From Melioribacteraceae bacterium (GTDB lineage Bacteria; Bacteroidota; Ignavibacteria; Ignavibacteriales; Melioribacteraceae), in contig JAKIUC010000002.1 of assembly GCA_021647785.1 (NCBI GenBank), positions 106,769 through 170,768 of the forward strand: 64,000 bases of DNA, in the 5' to 3' direction. Every line of letters starts with the position of its first letter. The first letter of the stretch is position 1. The translations under genes were made by a program, and so were the position numbers. A model generated the notes under the pieces. That model saw only the letters and a list, made by a program, of their open reading frames with translations. It had not been told where the DNA came from and made no database searches. This document shows, one piece after another, positions 9,376 to 17,902 of the stretch.

Positions 9376-10761
9376 ATGATTAAACATGCAATTCATAAAA
9401 TACACTTTGTCGGAATTGGTGGAATTGGAATGAGCGGAATAGCAGAAATAATGCTTAATCGTGGGTTCAAAATATCAGGTTCTGATTTGAGTGCATCAGC
9501 AACAACTGAACGCTTGCTAAGTCTCGGAATCTCTGTAGCAATTGGGCATTCAGAAGATAACCTTAGTGATGTTGATGTTCTTGTCTATTCTTCTGCTGTG
9601 AGTATATCAAATTCTGAAGTTAAAGCTGCTATTGATTTGGGCATTCCAGTTATAAAACGTTCTGAAATGCTTGCTGAAACAATGAGAATGAAATATGGAA
9701 TTGGTATTGCAGGAACTCATGGAAAAACTACAACTACATCGATGGTAGGACTTGTATTAACAGAGGCTGGCATAGACCCAACAATTATTGTAGGTGGTAA
9801 ATTAAGCGGACTTGGCGGAACCAATGCACGGCTTGGACATAGTGATTATATAGTTGTGGAAGCTGATGAGTTTGATAGAACGTTTTTAAGTTTAACTCCG
9901 TGCATAGCTGCAATTACAACGCTTGAGACAGAACACCTTGACACCTACAAAGATTTGAATGATATAAAAGGAGCATTTATTGAGTTTGCAAATAAAGTGC
10001 CTTTCTTTGGTTTTGTTGTACTTTGCTTGGATGAGACAGCCTTGCAGGATATTCGTCCGTTAATAAAAAAGAAAGTTATATCATACGGCACAACACAGCA
10101 AGCAGATGTAAGAGCTATGGATATTGAGTATAATGAGTTTACATCATCTTATACCGTTGATTATAAAGGGGAAGAGCTTGGAAGAATTACAATAAATATT
10201 CCGGGTGAACATAATGTTAATAATTCCCTTGTAGCAGTTACAATTGCAAAAGAACTTGGAATTGAGTTTGAAGTAATCAAAAAAGCATTGGAATCTTTCA
10301 GTGGTGTTTATCGTAGATTTGAAACGAAATACAATAATGAAATATTAGTGGTTGACGATTATGCACATCATCCAACTGAAATAAATGCTACTCTTTCGGG
10401 AATAAGAAATGGCTGGAAGCGACGATTGGTAACGGTATTTCAGCCGCATCTCTATTCTCGTACGAAAGATTTTTATGCAGAGTTTGGCAGAGCATTTCTA
10501 AATTCTGATATCTTTATCTGTACTGATGTTTATCCGGCACGCGAAGAAAAAATTGAAGGAATATCCGGAGAACTAATTGCTAATGCTGCAAAGAGTTTCG
10601 GACATAAGAATGTAATATATGTTGCTGATAAAGAGGAGTTGACATCAAAACTTTTAGATTTGGTAGAGGATAATGACATAGTAGTTACACTTGGTGCAGG
10701 AGATATCTGGAAATATGGTGAAGAATTTGTTGCACAGTATAAAGAACAAAAGGAAAACTAA
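9376..10761 (+). CDS. murC: UDP-N-acetylmuramate--L-alanine ligase
   Basis: First amino-acid ligase of the stem-peptide pathway, cytoplasmic. The N-terminal 'HFVGIGGIGMSGIAEIM' is the UDP-MurNAc binding motif and 'GIAGTHGKTTTTSM' the ATP loop. 'DDYAHHPTEI' is also MurC-specific. It has 461 residues and an ATG start 9 bases after the murG stop. In many dcw clusters murB and ddl follow; here ftsQ follows directly. Confidence 0.97.
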   Translation: MIKHAIHKIHFVGIGGIGMSGIAEIMLNRGFKISGSDLSASATTERLLSLGISVAIGHSEDNLSDVDVLVYSSAVSISNSEVKAAIDLGIPVIKRSEMLAETMRMKYGIGIAGTHGKTTTTSMVGLVLTEAGIDPTIIVGGKLSGLGGTNARLGHSDYIVVEADEFDRTFLSLTPCIAAITTLETEHLDTYKDLNDIKGAFIEFANKVPFFGFVVLCLDETALQDIRPLIKKKVISYGTTQQADVRAMDIEYNEFTSSYTVDYKGEELGRITINIPGEHNVNNSLVAVTIAKELGIEFEVIKKALESFSGVYRRFETKYNNEILVVDDYAHHPTEINATLSGIRNGWKRRLVTVFQPHLYSRTKDFYAEFGRAFLNSDIFICTDVYPAREEKIEGISGELIANAAKSFGHKNVIYVADKEELTSKLLDLVEDNDIVVTLGAGDIWKYGEEFVAQYKEQKEN

Positions 10762-11535
10762 TTGATTAAAAAAGTGAAAATAGGCAGCGTAATATTTTTC
10801 AGTGCATTACTACTATTAGTATTCTCACTCTCTTTAATTATTAATAATAATAAAAATGGAGAAATAAAATTTATTGAATTAAAGGGTGATTATCATTTAT
10901 CGCAAAACGACTATTTAATTTTTGCAAAAATCGAAAATCAAGATAATTACAACCTACTAACTCCTCGAATTGTAAAAGACAGATTGGAGAAGCACCCTTA
11001 TATATCTAAGGTTGATGTACTTCTGATAGAAAACAAATTGAGTGTTGAAATTGTTGAAAAAAAGTTTGAATCTCTTTTAATGTTTGGCAGAAAAGAATTT
11101 CTAATTTCTGCAGAATCAATAATAATTCCAAAACTGCCAAACTCAGAAAAAATTGATTATCCAATAATCAGTAATCCGTTTGATGGAAATAAAATAAAGG
11201 AATTTAAAAAAGCAACAGAGAATGAAGATGTAAAAATTGGATTAAAAATACTTTCAGCACTTAAAATTATCAACCCAAATCTGTATGATAATTTATCAGA
11301 AATAAATTTAAGAAATGGAAAAGATATTTTGCTTCAATTCTCAAAGTTCAATGCACCGGTGGTTTTAGGAAGAGATAATGAAATTGAAAAGATAATGTAT
11401 TTAGAAAAGTTAATTCAAAAATATGATCAAGTATATATCAATAATGATTTAAGCTATATCGATTTAAGATATTCAAATTATATCTATATAGGAAAATCAA
11501 AAAAGAGTGATATTATGCAGGAAAGTAATACATGA
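10762..11535 (+). CDS. ftsQ: Cell division protein FtsQ (POTRA domain)
   Basis: Bitopic divisome protein. It has a short cytoplasmic tail, one membrane helix at about residues 8-27, and a POTRA-like start 'IKFIELKGDYHLSQNDY' followed by a divergent FtsQ domain. FtsQ is poorly conserved, so the call rests mainly on topology and position between murC and ftsA. The start is a TTG directly abutting the murC stop, with AAAGGA about 8 bases upstream. The 3' end overlaps ftsA by ATGA. Confidence 0.85.
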   Translation: MIKKVKIGSVIFFSALLLLVFSLSLIINNNKNGEIKFIELKGDYHLSQNDYLIFAKIENQDNYNLLTPRIVKDRLEKHPYISKVDVLLIENKLSVEIVEKKFESLLMFGRKEFLISAESIIIPKLPNSEKIDYPIISNPFDGNKIKEFKKATENEDVKIGLKILSALKIINPNLYDNLSEINLRNGKDILLQFSKFNAPVVLGRDNEIEKIMYLEKLIQKYDQVYINNDLSYIDLRYSNYIYIGKSKKSDIMQESNT

Positions 11536-12776
11536 AAAAGAATATAGTAGTTGGATTAGACCTTGGTACAACAAAGGTCTGTGCGGTTATTGCCGAAAAG
11601 ACCGAAACAAGTCTTAAGGTTCTTGGCTTTGGCGTTGCTCCATCCGATAGTTTAAATAAAGGACTTGTGGCAAACATTGCTAAAACAAGTCAAGCGATAT
11701 CCGATGCTCTTGATGTAGCACAAAATAGAGCTGGAATTGAAGTTAAGGAATTAAATGTTGGCGTTGCTGGAGAGCATATTACAAGTTTGCGGCATCGTAA
11801 TTTTGTTACAATAAGTAGCGATGATGATGAAATAACTCAAAGTGATTTAGATAGATTAAAGGCTGATGTTCGTACAATTAAAATTCCCGTTGATAGACAG
11901 ATACTACATATTATACCTGAGGAATTTTCTGTTGATCACCAAGGTGGCATTGATAACCCTATTGGAATGTGCGGTACAAGATTGGAAGCTGTAAATCATG
12001 TAGTCTTAGCTGCAATACCGGCAATACAAAATATTAGGCGATCAGTCGAGAAATCCGGTTATGTAGTAAGGGATTACATACTTCAGCCAATAGCCTCTAG
12101 TGTTTCTGTGTTGGAAGATAACGAAAAAGATTTAGGAGTTTTATTAATTGATATTGGTGGGGGTACTACTGATATTGCAATATTTCATGACAATAGTATT
12201 AAGCATACAAAAGTTTTTGGTGTTGCCGGTAATCAAGTAACAAATGATATTAGAGAGTCTTTAGGAATTGTTACAGCAGATGCGGAGGAGTTAAAAAAGG
12301 ATTATGGATACGCATCGCAAGAAGCAATAATTAAGGATGAAACAATTTATATTAAAGGAGTTGGTGCAAGGGGGAATGTTAAAATTCCAGTTACGCTATT
12401 AACACAAATTATTAGTGTTAGGATGAGGGAACTATTTGCCCTTATCGATAATGAGCTTCGTCAATCAGGATTGAAAAATAAAATTAAAGCCGGTGTTGTT
12501 CTTACTGGAGGTGGCTCTTTACTACGCGGGTGTCCGGAGTTAGCAGAAAGTGTTCTTGGCTTACCTTGTAGAATTGGAGTTCCATTAGAATTTGGCGAAG
12601 GCTTATCGGATGAGATCGGGAGTCCGGAATTCGCCACTGTATCGGGGCTAATAAAGGGTGTACCCGGTTCAACCTCAAGTGATACTTGGGGAGGAACAAA
12701 TGATAAAAAGAGAAGAGGGAAATTTGGTATTCACGGAATATTTAAAAAAGTAATAGAGTTTTTTGATGAACTATAA
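11532..12776 (+). CDS. ftsA: Cell division protein FtsA
   Basis: Actin-like ATPase that tethers FtsZ to the membrane. Visible signatures are 'VVGLDLGTTKVCAVIAE' (phosphate 1), 'GVLLIDIGGGTTDIAIF' (phosphate 2) and 'GVVLTGGGSLLRGCPELA' (adenosine motif). The protein ends in 'FGIHGIFKKVIEFFDEL', which looks like the amphipathic membrane-targeting helix. It precedes ftsZ by 23 bases. Confidence 0.96.
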   Translation: MKKNIVVGLDLGTTKVCAVIAEKTETSLKVLGFGVAPSDSLNKGLVANIAKTSQAISDALDVAQNRAGIEVKELNVGVAGEHITSLRHRNFVTISSDDDEITQSDLDRLKADVRTIKIPVDRQILHIIPEEFSVDHQGGIDNPIGMCGTRLEAVNHVVLAAIPAIQNIRRSVEKSGYVVRDYILQPIASSVSVLEDNEKDLGVLLIDIGGGTTDIAIFHDNSIKHTKVFGVAGNQVTNDIRESLGIVTADAEELKKDYGYASQEAIIKDETIYIKGVGARGNVKIPVTLLTQIISVRMRELFALIDNELRQSGLKNKIKAGVVLTGGGSLLRGCPELAESVLGLPCRIGVPLEFGEGLSDEIGSPEFATVSGLIKGVPGSTSSDTWGGTNDKKRRGKFGIHGIFKKVIEFFDEL

Positions 12777-12799
12777 CAAAACCACAACAAGGAGGAATT

Positions 12800-14050
12800 A
12801 TGCCTAAATTTGCTACACTTGATCATGAGCCAACTTTATCTGCAAAGTTAAAAGTAATAGGTGTTGGCGGCGGCGGATGTAACGCAATTGAAAGTATGAT
12901 GAAGAGAGGACTTTCAGGAGTTGAGTATGTTGCAATTAATACTGATGCACAAGTATTAGCTACCAGTAACGCTAATCACAAACTTCAAATAGGAACCAAT
13001 TTAACTAAGGGACTTGGTGCTGGAGCTGACCCTAACGTTGGTAAAAAAGCTCTTGAAGAGGATAGAGAGAAAATTACAAAAATTCTTGAAGGGAGTGATA
13101 TGATATTTATCACTGCTGGAATGGGTGGAGGCACTGGTACTGGTGGTGCACCAATAGTTGCTTCAATTGCCCAGAGTATTGGAGCACTTGTAATTGGAAT
13201 TGTTACAAAGCCTTTTAGATGGGAAGGGAAGAAGAGGATGTTGAATGCTGAAGATGGAATCAGTGAAATGCGTCAGTACGTTGATAGCTTAATTGTAATT
13301 CCGAATGAAAGAATATTAAATATACTTGATGATTCTGCAGGTGCATTTAAAGCATTCGATAAACCAAACGAAGTACTTCATGAGGCTACACGCGGAATTG
13401 CTGATATTATAACAGTCTCTGGAAGAATAAATGTTGACTTTGCAGATGTTCGTTCTGTAATGAACCACAGTGGTGAAGCACTTATGGGATGTGGAATTGC
13501 AAGTGGCGAAAATAGAGCAGAAGAAGCTGCACAAAAAGCAATATCATCACCTCTACTTGAAGGTATTAGCATAAACGGAGCAAAAAATATTTTACTAAAT
13601 GTAACTGCATCATCTAATTTAACAATGAAGGAAATTAATGATGGTAACCAAGTTATATATGATGCCGCTGGGGAAGAAGCAAATATTATTTTCGGATTAG
13701 TTCAAAAAGAAGAGATGAACGAGTATGTTTCATACACTGTTATTGCAACAGGATTTAATGCTGCTTCAGGTTTTGGAAAAACAACCAAACCAATAGTAGA
13801 AGATATTAAACCTAAGAAAGATGAAGATGTATTTACACCATTCAAGTTAGGGGATTTTCAACCAAACGAGAATGATGATTTAGAAGTTCCGACCTACAAA
13901 AGAATGGGGGGAAGTATTAATCTATTTGGTGAAGAAAATATTAATAAAAATGGTTTCAATTTTGAAAGCAGAATGTCAAAAAAAGATAGTAAAGATGAAA
14001 AACGAGACGATGATGAAAGTTCAGATTTTCTTCGCATGATGATGGATTAA
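12800..14050 (+). CDS. ftsZ: Cell division protein FtsZ
   Basis: Tubulin-like GTPase forming the Z-ring. The tubulin signature 'GMGGGTGTGGAPIVA' and the T-loops ('GVGGGGCNAIESM', 'NTDAQVL') are intact. The T7 synergy loop reads 'NVDFADVRSVM'. The ribosome-binding site AAGGAGG is the strongest in the operon, fitting the high FtsZ demand. A linker of about 90 residues follows the globular part. The extreme C-terminus is 'SSDFLRMMMD', which keeps an FLR core but lacks the usual IPxFLRxQ ending. Confidence 0.97.
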   Translation: MPKFATLDHEPTLSAKLKVIGVGGGGCNAIESMMKRGLSGVEYVAINTDAQVLATSNANHKLQIGTNLTKGLGAGADPNVGKKALEEDREKITKILEGSDMIFITAGMGGGTGTGGAPIVASIAQSIGALVIGIVTKPFRWEGKKRMLNAEDGISEMRQYVDSLIVIPNERILNILDDSAGAFKAFDKPNEVLHEATRGIADIITVSGRINVDFADVRSVMNHSGEALMGCGIASGENRAEEAAQKAISSPLLEGISINGAKNILLNVTASSNLTMKEINDGNQVIYDAAGEEANIIFGLVQKEEMNEYVSYTVIATGFNAASGFGKTTKPIVEDIKPKKDEDVFTPFKLGDFQPNENDDLEVPTYKRMGGSINLFGEENINKNGFNFESRMSKKDSKDEKRDDDESSDFLRMMMD

Positions 14051-14093
14051 TATTTGATTAAATAATATTAATCTATTAAGTAGTTTTAAATTA

Positions 14094-14161
14094 GGCTGTA
14101 TCAAATTCACCTTGTTGTGGTAACTTGGTAGAAATGCTATGAAATTGATACAGCCTTTTTT
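14094..14161 (+). terminator. Rho-independent-type terminator of the dcw operon
   Basis: An 11-bp perfect stem (14094-14104 with 14145-14155, GGCTGTATCAA/TTGATACAGCC) encloses a 40-base loop and is followed at once by a T-run (14156-14161). It lies 44 bases after the ftsZ stop. The loop is longer than usual, so it may fold further inside. Confidence 0.75.
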
Positions 14162-14207
14162 ATATTTAAATTCTATAATTTAGTAAAACTAATGGTTGTC
14201 AGAAGTT

Positions 14208-14921
14208 ATGGAAAAAAGTAAAATACCAGATACAACAATTGAGGCACTAACTCGTAATTTCTTTAAGGAATCATTGGACTATGGATTCAAGTATGAAGAC
14301 TATTTAAAGTTTGTGAACTCACTTCTTGAATATGCTATTAGAAATAGAAACAATGGAACCGGAAAAGAGATAGAAACAATAAGTTCTTTAAGGAATTCTT
14401 TAACAACACCCACCCTACCAATTGAAACTAAAAATCTAATTATTAGAGCTTTCAACAAAGAGAGTGATACCAAGTTGATAGATACTTGGAGTCTTGATAA
14501 ATTTGGAAGATATTTTTTGCTATCTATGACGAGTTCCTTAGATGGAAATATTGAAAAAATAATTTCTTCTAACAACCACCATTTTGGAATTATTACATTA
14601 AAAGATGAGACCCCGATAGGTGTTGTTGCATTTTTAAATTGTGATAAAACTCATCGAAAAGCAGAACTAAGAAAACTAATTGGAGTTCCAGAATATAGAG
14701 CACTTGGTTATGGAAAGGAAGCAACTCGATATTGGATTGAATATGGTTTTAAAAAATTGGAACTGAAAAAGATTTACTTAAACACCATTGATACAAATAT
14801 TCATAATATTAAAATTAATGAAAAAATGGGATTTAAAGTTGAAGGCATTCTGCGTGATGAGGCAATAGTAGATGGTGTTTCACGCGATGTTTTAAGAATG
14901 GGATTAGTGCGTAAAGAATGA
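14208..14921 (+). CDS. GNAT-family N-acetyltransferase (RimJ/RimL-like) with N-terminal helical extension
   Basis: The C-terminal 160 residues form a GNAT acetyltransferase of the RimJ/RimL or SpeG style: 'LIIRAFNKESDTKLID' start, acetyl-CoA loop 'GVPEYRALGYGKEATRYWIEYGF', and 'NIHNIKINEKMGFKVEGILRDE'. About 75 residues precede it, a charged helical segment ('FFKESLDYGFKYEDYLKFVN') of no known function. The start is uncertain: ATG 14208 is used here, and TTG 14196 is in frame with neither having a good ribosome-binding site. Substrate is unknown; protein N-termini or a small amine are possible from the family. It stands alone after the dcw terminator. Confidence 0.8.
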   Translation: MEKSKIPDTTIEALTRNFFKESLDYGFKYEDYLKFVNSLLEYAIRNRNNGTGKEIETISSLRNSLTTPTLPIETKNLIIRAFNKESDTKLIDTWSLDKFGRYFLLSMTSSLDGNIEKIISSNNHHFGIITLKDETPIGVVAFLNCDKTHRKAELRKLIGVPEYRALGYGKEATRYWIEYGFKKLELKKIYLNTIDTNIHNIKINEKMGFKVEGILRDEAIVDGVSRDVLRMGLVRKE

Positions 14922-14972
14922 AAAGGATTTTTGAAAGGAACGAACCCTCCACCAAAGGTGAACATGAACTGA

Positions 14973-15140
14973 TTACCTCTGCAATACAGCATTGACAACC
15001 AATTTTAAGAGTAACTCTACACAAAAGATCTCCCACTTGAACAAAGATTCACCAGCCTCAATTTTAAATGATTTTCTGGTATAGACTATATAATCAAAGA
15101 TGAACTGAACGTATTCCCTATTCGGTTTGTTTCCACTCAT
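14973..15140 (-). CDS. Possible small ORF (55 codons), unknown
   Basis: An uninterrupted ATG-to-TAA frame on the minus strand in the 318-base gap between the acetyltransferase and the lipoprotein. The predicted peptide begins MSGNKPNREYVQFIF and contains 'KSFKIEAGESLFKWEIF', which has protein-like composition. There is no clear ribosome-binding site and no recognised family. It may be a real small protein, a gene remnant or chance. The rest of the gap holds only the hairpin at 15155-15197. Confidence 0.2.
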   Translation of the reverse strand: MSGNKPNREYVQFIFDYIVYTRKSFKIEAGESLFKWEIFCVELLLKLVVNAVLQR

Positions 15141-15154
15141 TCATTATTTTATCA

Positions 15155-15197
15155 AAATATATAATTATCTTTGATGTTAAAAGATAATTATATATTT
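15155..15197. terminator. AT-rich 18-bp hairpin, terminator-like
   Basis: Perfect 18-bp inverted repeat (15155-15172 with 15180-15197) and a 7-base loop, followed on the + strand by further T residues. It sits 43 bases before the lipoprotein ATG, so it could end transcription from the left or act in the lipoprotein leader. Confidence 0.5.
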
Positions 15198-15239
15198 TTT
15201 ATTTATAAAATAATCTATTAAGCGGAAGCGAGAGGTCCT

Positions 15240-16247
15240 ATGAAAAGACATTTAATATTATTTTTAGCATTAATTCTCACCTTATTCATTTCATCTTGCG
15301 GAGGAACAAAAGAGTTCACAAAAACTGATTCTAGGGATATTCCGGAATGGTATTTAACAACTCCGACCGAAGAAAACTATCTGTATGCAGCTGCTTCTGC
15401 CACATCCCGCGATATGGACCTTGCCATTTCAAAAGCTTCTACAGAGGCTAGAGCAAAATTAGCTAGAACTCTTGAAGTAAAAGTTAATTCAATGCAAAAG
15501 AAATTTGAAGAGGAAATTGGAACGGGCGAAAATTCTGAATACTTATCTCAGTTTACACAAGCAACCAAAACTGTGGTTTCAAAAGAGATGAAAGGAAGTC
15601 AAATAAGTAAAAAAGAACTATTAAAGGATGGGAAGAATTGGCGTGCTTATGTGTTAGCAAAATATCCTACAGGCTCGGCACAGAAAGCATTTCTGAAACA
15701 AATTGAAAGTAATAAAAAATTATATACTAGATTTAGAGCTTCAGAAGCGTTTAATGAATTAGACAATGAGGTTTACAAGAACAAAGAACCAACAGCCAAA
15801 GTAAAAGAAACAAAGGTGGTTAAGTCTATACCAGAAGTAGAAGAAACTGTTATTAGTGATGACAAAAAAATGATTGTGAACTATAATAATTTCATCTTCG
15901 AACTTACTAATGTTAAATATGAAAATAGAAACATTACTATTTCGTTAATTGTTAAAAACACCTCTGAGGATGATTCTTTTTTAAAATTTTGGATTAGTGA
16001 TACAAGAATATTTGATGAATCTGGAAATGAATATATAGCGAGTAATTGCAGAATCGCCAATACAGTTTCAAAAGATAGTTGGACAAGATTAGAAAAGAAA
16101 TTCATTTCAGGTGTTCCAACAACTGTTGAATTTGTTTTTAAAAAAGTTTCCTCAGAAACGAAAAAAATCTCACTATTTAGTATAAGTTTTGTTAGTGATG
16201 ACAATAAAGTGGAATTCAGATCAATACCAATTGACAGCAATAAATAG
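15240..16247 (+). CDS. LPP20-like lipoprotein with C-terminal beta-sandwich-like domain
   Basis: Predicted lipoprotein of 335 residues. The signal ends in the lipobox 'LFISSCGG' (Cys about residue 20). The following 'DIPEWYLTTPTEENYLYAAASATSRDM' with a helix rich in Ala/Arg/Lys matches the LPP20 lipoprotein style. The C-terminal 110 residues ('VNYNNFIFELTNVKYENRNI') are strand-rich and resemble the DUF4352-type immunoglobulin-like fold; that is a guess from pattern. The start ATG has GAGAGG 6 bases upstream. Function unknown; probably envelope-anchored. The next + gene follows by 71 bases and could be co-transcribed. Confidence 0.7.
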   Translation: MKRHLILFLALILTLFISSCGGTKEFTKTDSRDIPEWYLTTPTEENYLYAAASATSRDMDLAISKASTEARAKLARTLEVKVNSMQKKFEEEIGTGENSEYLSQFTQATKTVVSKEMKGSQISKKELLKDGKNWRAYVLAKYPTGSAQKAFLKQIESNKKLYTRFRASEAFNELDNEVYKNKEPTAKVKETKVVKSIPEVEETVISDDKKMIVNYNNFIFELTNVKYENRNITISLIVKNTSEDDSFLKFWISDTRIFDESGNEYIASNCRIANTVSKDSWTRLEKKFISGVPTTVEFVFKKVSSETKKISLFSISFVSDDNKVEFRSIPIDSNK

Positions 16248-16318
16248 ATATTTGTAATATTTAATAAATAGAGTAACATTTAAATAATAAAATATATCAA
16301 CATTTATTGAGGATAATT

Positions 16319-17251
16319 ATGAGTAAGAAGTTTTTATTTATTATTGGCTTTTTGATATTATCAAGTATTGCCTTGCTTGCTCAAGCAGAACCAGAGGTTG
16401 CGAAAACAGAAAGCAGTATTGATTGGTTAGAATTAATTATGATAGTTGGATACTTAGGCGGAGTTTTTGTTTTGTTCCCGTGGGTAGTTTACACAAATCT
16501 TAAAGAAAAACTCTTTACGGTTGAATTGAACTATACAGAAGATTCATTACTTAATTCAAAACTAAGTGTTGATGAAAGAAATAATAGGGCGAGAGCAATT
16601 TTAGAGGAGATTGAAAACAAGCTTTCTCCTTTTCACGATGAAGAATCTGGAGAAGAATTAAAAACAATTACAAAAGGTTCACAAGCTCGGTTTATTAAAA
16701 GGGGAGTTGAGCATATTCAACAAAATCTGAAACCAACTGATACTGAAGTAATTAATAGAATGAATGAAATTATTCAAGTATATGAAGATCGTACAAAAAG
16801 AATATTTACTGGTTCTAAATGGGTGCTTGGTGCAGCTATTGCAATCGGTGCATTGTTTATTTATCAAATGGGTATTTCTGTTTTTATTGTTATTCATATA
16901 ATTGGTATTCTGTTTTATTATATGTCTAGCCGAGTCCCTGTTTATATCTTTGAAAAAAGAACTCGACTTTTTGGCAGATTAGGATTTCTTGGAACCATTT
17001 TATCAGGACTTGCAATGAGTGCTAATACTAAACACTACGCAATTTATTCCGATGGCACAAAGAAGAGAGATTATGAGTCGGAGGCGACTGGGGGAATTAT
17101 TGTTTTGTTTGCTACAATTGTGATTTCGCTATTTTTAGGATTTCTTGCAGCAGCATTGGGTGTAGTGAATTTCTTAATGAACTATATGAACAACGCACTT
17201 ATTCCAACAAATTTGAATAAATGGTATGATGAAAAATTTGCTTCTCCCTGA
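16319..17251 (+). CDS. Unknown membrane protein with signal peptide
   Basis: About 310 residues. An N-terminal signal-like helix ('FLFIIGFLILSSIALLAQA') is followed by a membrane helix near residues 33-55, a charged stretch of about 100 residues ('KLSVDERNNRARAILEEIENK'), then two hydrophobic helices and a last one ('GGIIVLFATIVISLFLGFLAA'). I do not recognise the family. The start at 16319 is chosen because GAGG (16309-16312) lies 6 bases upstream; the TTG at 16307 would overlap that site. It ends at a bidirectional terminator shared with gmhA. Confidence 0.75.
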   Translation: MSKKFLFIIGFLILSSIALLAQAEPEVAKTESSIDWLELIMIVGYLGGVFVLFPWVVYTNLKEKLFTVELNYTEDSLLNSKLSVDERNNRARAILEEIENKLSPFHDEESGEELKTITKGSQARFIKRGVEHIQQNLKPTDTEVINRMNEIIQVYEDRTKRIFTGSKWVLGAAIAIGALFIYQMGISVFIVIHIIGILFYYMSSRVPVYIFEKRTRLFGRLGFLGTILSGLAMSANTKHYAIYSDGTKKRDYESEATGGIIVLFATIVISLFLGFLAAALGVVNFLMNYMNNALIPTNLNKWYDEKFASP

Positions 17252-17264
17252 TTTTTGAAATTGT

Positions 17265-17303
17265 TTTTAAATGAAGGTATCTAATAGATGCCTTCATTTA
17301 AAA
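17265..17303. terminator. Bidirectional terminator between convergent genes
   Basis: 18-bp stem with one G-T pair (17265-17282 with 17286-17303), flanked by A-run/T-run on both sides. It overlaps the 3' end of gmhA and follows the + strand membrane gene, so it can serve both. Confidence 0.8.
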
Positions 17304-17860
17304 TTATCATCAATTATCTGACAAATAATATGCCCAATTAAAATATGCATCTCCTGAATTCTAGCAGTATCATCTGAGGGAACAATGATACTATAATCAC
17401 TCTCACCAATAATCTTCCCACCATTTTTACCAGTTAAGGCAATAGAATTACATCCAACTAATTTCCCTTTTTGAAATGCTTTAATCACATTCTCGCTATT
17501 CCCTGATGTTGAAATACCAATCAGCAAATCCCCTTTAGTGGCAAGGGCTTCCACTTGTCTTTCAAATATTGCCCAGTATCCATAGTCGTTTGCAATAGCA
17601 GTTATTGCAGAAGTATCGGTAGTTAATGCAATTGCAGGTAAAGCACCTCGTTCAGATTTATAACGTCCTGTTAACTCGGCAGCTATGTGCTGTGCATCCC
17701 CAGCACTGCCGCCATTTCCAAAGAGAAGAATTTTATTTCCAGCTTTAAGGGTAGCAATTACTAACTCCGAAGCAGTTAAAATATCATCTTGCAACGCAGC
17801 AATTACTTTTTCAATTGTATCTTTGTGAGATTGTAATTCGTTAAGAATGGTCTCTCTCAT
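17294..17860 (-). CDS. gmhA: Phosphoheptose isomerase (SIS domain)
   Basis: 188 residues with a SIS-domain fold. 'LFGNGGSAGDAQHIAAELTG' is the GmhA signature, followed by 'IGISTSGNSENVIKAF'. The enzyme converts sedoheptulose 7-phosphate to D-glycero-D-manno-heptose 7-phosphate for the LPS inner core or S-layer sugars. The related DnaA-binding DiaA is an alternative within the family, but the residues around the active site favour an isomerase. GAGG lies 6 bases before the ATG. It is downstream of glyS on the same strand with a 42-base gap. Confidence 0.92.
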   Translation of the reverse strand: MRETILNELQSHKDTIEKVIAALQDDILTASELVIATLKAGNKILLFGNGGSAGDAQHIAAELTGRYKSERGALPAIALTTDTSAITAIANDYGYWAIFERQVEALATKGDLLIGISTSGNSENVIKAFQKGKLVGCNSIALTGKNGGKIIGESDYSIIVPSDDTARIQEMHILIGHIICQIIDDNFK

Positions 17861-17902
17861 ATTATCCTCAAAGTTACATGCTTAAAAATCAGTAAGTTAA
17901 AA

